Below, one piece after another: positions 62,001 through 64,000 of a stretch of 64,000 bases of DNA (position 1 is the first letter of the stretch; each line of letters opens with the position of its first letter). Origin of the DNA: Epiperipatus broadwayi (lineage: Eukaryota; Onychophora; Udeonychophora; Euonychophora; Peripatidae). Made by a program: the position numbers and the translations under genes. Where the stretch lies: the NCBI GenBank assembly GCA_028023455.1, contig JAQFVV010012416.1, positions 791,001 to 855,000 of the forward strand, in the 5' to 3' direction. The notes beneath the pieces were generated by a model. It saw only the letters and a list, made by a program, of their open reading frames with translations, was not told where the DNA came from and made no database searches.

Positions 62001-62869
62001 CATTATTGCATACTAGTTCATTTTCAAGAATTGTATATATTATCTAAGTAAAAATATATAAGAAAATAACTACCAAATCATATGCTATAATCTTCTGTAA
62101 AAATTTGATAAAGTCACACAAATGTTAATGCCAACAAAAAGAACTCATTTTCTACTTTCCACTAGATATTATATAATAACAAATTCAGCCATCAACAACT
62201 GAAGTGTAGTCTCCTAGAATTGATTCCAGCTTAGGCATTCCTAATGCTCAAACTTTTTAAGACATTCAGTTATTTATTTTACTTGGGGAAATGAAATTAA
62301 TTATATTTTAAATATTCATAAGAATGATGTTATTTTGGTTTTACTTCTTATACCTAGGTAGAGCCACTGAGTAATGTACTCATTTTTAATAACATTAGAA
62401 AAGATCAAATGACTAGTTAAATGCTAACAAATAGTAACTTACTATCTAGCATGAATAGAAATAAATACAGATCATATGGTATAATTTTCTATATGAACAA
62501 TTTGGTAATCTCACAAATGTTAATGTCCAAATTGTCATTTTTTATTCAATTCCCAAGGTTATTAAAATGAGAACTTAGTGATTCTGCCTTGGAAAATAAA
62601 GTAATGTAAAATTACATTGCTATTATTAATATTTGAAATACAGTTAATTTCATTCCCTCAAGTTGCTGATGATTAAATATATTATTATATATAACACTTC
62701 TGTGACCAGCAAAAAAGACCTTTTTTCACTAAAAATAATGATTTTAGCCCTAACATTTGTGAGACATTACAGTGTAATTAATGAATAATATTTATAATGT
62801 AATTTTCACTACATCACTCTCACATATCGTAGGGACTGTTTTTATCTACTCTTAACATACTGTGAAGGG

Positions 62870-62987
62870 ATGTAATTCTAAACATGTGACCAAAGACATG
62901 TGATCATTAAGATGCATTTTTCATGCCGAACCAGCACTTATTGGCCCAGATCACAATCTCTTATACATATCTTTATCATTGTTCAGT
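62870..62987. mobile_element. Family C element, copy 4, adjoining a microsatellite
   Basis: TTTTTCATGCCGAACCAGCA and CCAGATCACAATCTCTTATA match the central block of copies 1 and 2. It ends directly at the TAGA array. Confidence 0.55.
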
Positions 62988-63308
<321 letters not shown>

Positions 63309-63383
63309 CAATGACTATAGTTTAATTATGTGTTAAACTTACTCCCGTCACAACTTTGACATAAACCACTCAATTGAAGTATA

Positions 63384-63507
63384 TTAATAATTTTAATTAG
63401 TCATTCATTAGACTAGAGATTATCCATTACAGAAATTATACATCAGAAATATTATTCATTAAGTGGATAATCTCTAGTCTAATGAATGACTAATAAAAAT
63501 TATTAAT
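63384..63507. repeat. Palindrome (about 124 bp)
   Basis: TTAGTCATTCATTAGACTAG with AGATTATCCA pairs with TGGATAATCTCTAGTCTAAT and GAATGACTAA; arms of about 43 bases, loop of about 38. Confidence 0.85.
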
Positions 63508-63623
63508 TTACAATGCTATTCTTTCCAAAATATTATATCATATTATGTATTAATTATTTTTAATCATATTAGACTGTAAGTTATGAATTTCTTAAGATTA
63601 TTAAAAATGATTTTATTATTAAA

Positions 63624-64000
63624 ACAGGCAAAACTCTCCATACAGTAATGCCACTCAATGCAAACCAGAGTAATCAATGGATGCCAGAAGGCTTGTCCAT
63701 AAAATTCCTATCTAGTGCCTACTCATCCAATATCCTCAGACTAGTTTTTAGCTTGTGCCTTTCATCAGTGAGGAGCTTTGGATTTGAGAGCACTGCACTT
63801 ACATCTTAGTATCTAATGCAACCCTCCATTGGAAACACAATAATATTTTCAATCCAAGCTTATTAGCTTATATAGTCATATAGGTCTGAACTCAGTTCAG
63901 TACCCATATATTTGGTGTCTTTGAATCTTTGAATAACCATAGGCATCACTATCCTATTAGGAAGGATTGGTATTAAACCATTGAACATCACATGATCACC
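63624..64000. mobile_element. Family E copy 6, long form, cut by window end
   Basis: Starts AAACAGGCAAAACTCTCCAT and runs through core and outer half to AAACCATTGAACATCACATG at the edge. It is colinear with copy 5 in inverse orientation. Confidence 0.75.

Overview
The window reads as animal nuclear DNA: very AT-rich, long non-coding stretches, GT-AG introns, microsatellites, tRNA-derived SINE-like repeats and many decayed DNA transposons. Nothing bacterial (operons, Shine-Dalgarno sites, CRISPR) is seen. The single host gene found encodes a CDK inhibitor of the p21/p27/p57/Dacapo (CDKN1) family. The mix of tRNA-derived SINEs, mariner, hAT, piggyBac-like and Merlin relics and foldback elements would suit a lophotrochozoan, and I favour a mollusc, probably a cephalopod. 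That taxonomic call is inference from repeat character and was not tested by any search.

Layout. 1-15.7 kb: mostly featureless AT-rich DNA with a 389-bp hAT-type element carrying a perfect 8-bp target duplication (4.3-4.7 kb) and a 1.84-kb TTAA-flanked piggyBac-like element (6.2-8.0 kb). 18.07-20.31 kb, minus strand: the CDKN1-like gene. Exon 1 (20311-19858) carries the whole Cdk/cyclin inhibitory domain. A 1,665-bp phase-1 intron follows, then exon 2 (18192-18077), giving a predicted 189-residue protein. The splice junction falls inside a PCNA-binding PIP-degron-like motif. Two CCAAT boxes lie just upstream, and a compact cluster of CRE, E-box and E2F-like sites lies inside the intron. A 91-codon minus-strand ORF at 22.05-22.32 kb is a possible small gene of unknown function.

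23-37 kb: a LINE 3' end (25.1-25.3 kb), foldback elements, two tRNA-headed SINE-like copies, a DD34D mariner fossil with a nested hairpin element (30.3-31.3 kb), a Merlin (ISXO2-like) transposase remnant (34.1-34.5 kb) and a second LINE 3' end (36.0-36.4 kb). 37.3-41.8 kb: a direct duplication of about 1.5 kb. One copy carries a later repeat insertion, so the other preserves the empty site. 42-47.7 kb: dense long inverted repeats. 49-53.2 kb: tRNA-like SINE heads and a nearly intact 1.29-kb mariner-superfamily element whose transposase has a local out-of-frame patch. 53.4-64 kb: more repeat-family copies, several palindromes, a second DD34D fossil (61.1-62.0 kb) and a TAGA microsatellite of about 320 bp.

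How it works together: only the CDKN1 gene has a readable host function, namely cell-cycle arrest, probably with replication-coupled turnover through PCNA. The rest is mobile-element history. Many hairpins are long enough to form double-stranded RNA if they lie within transcripts.
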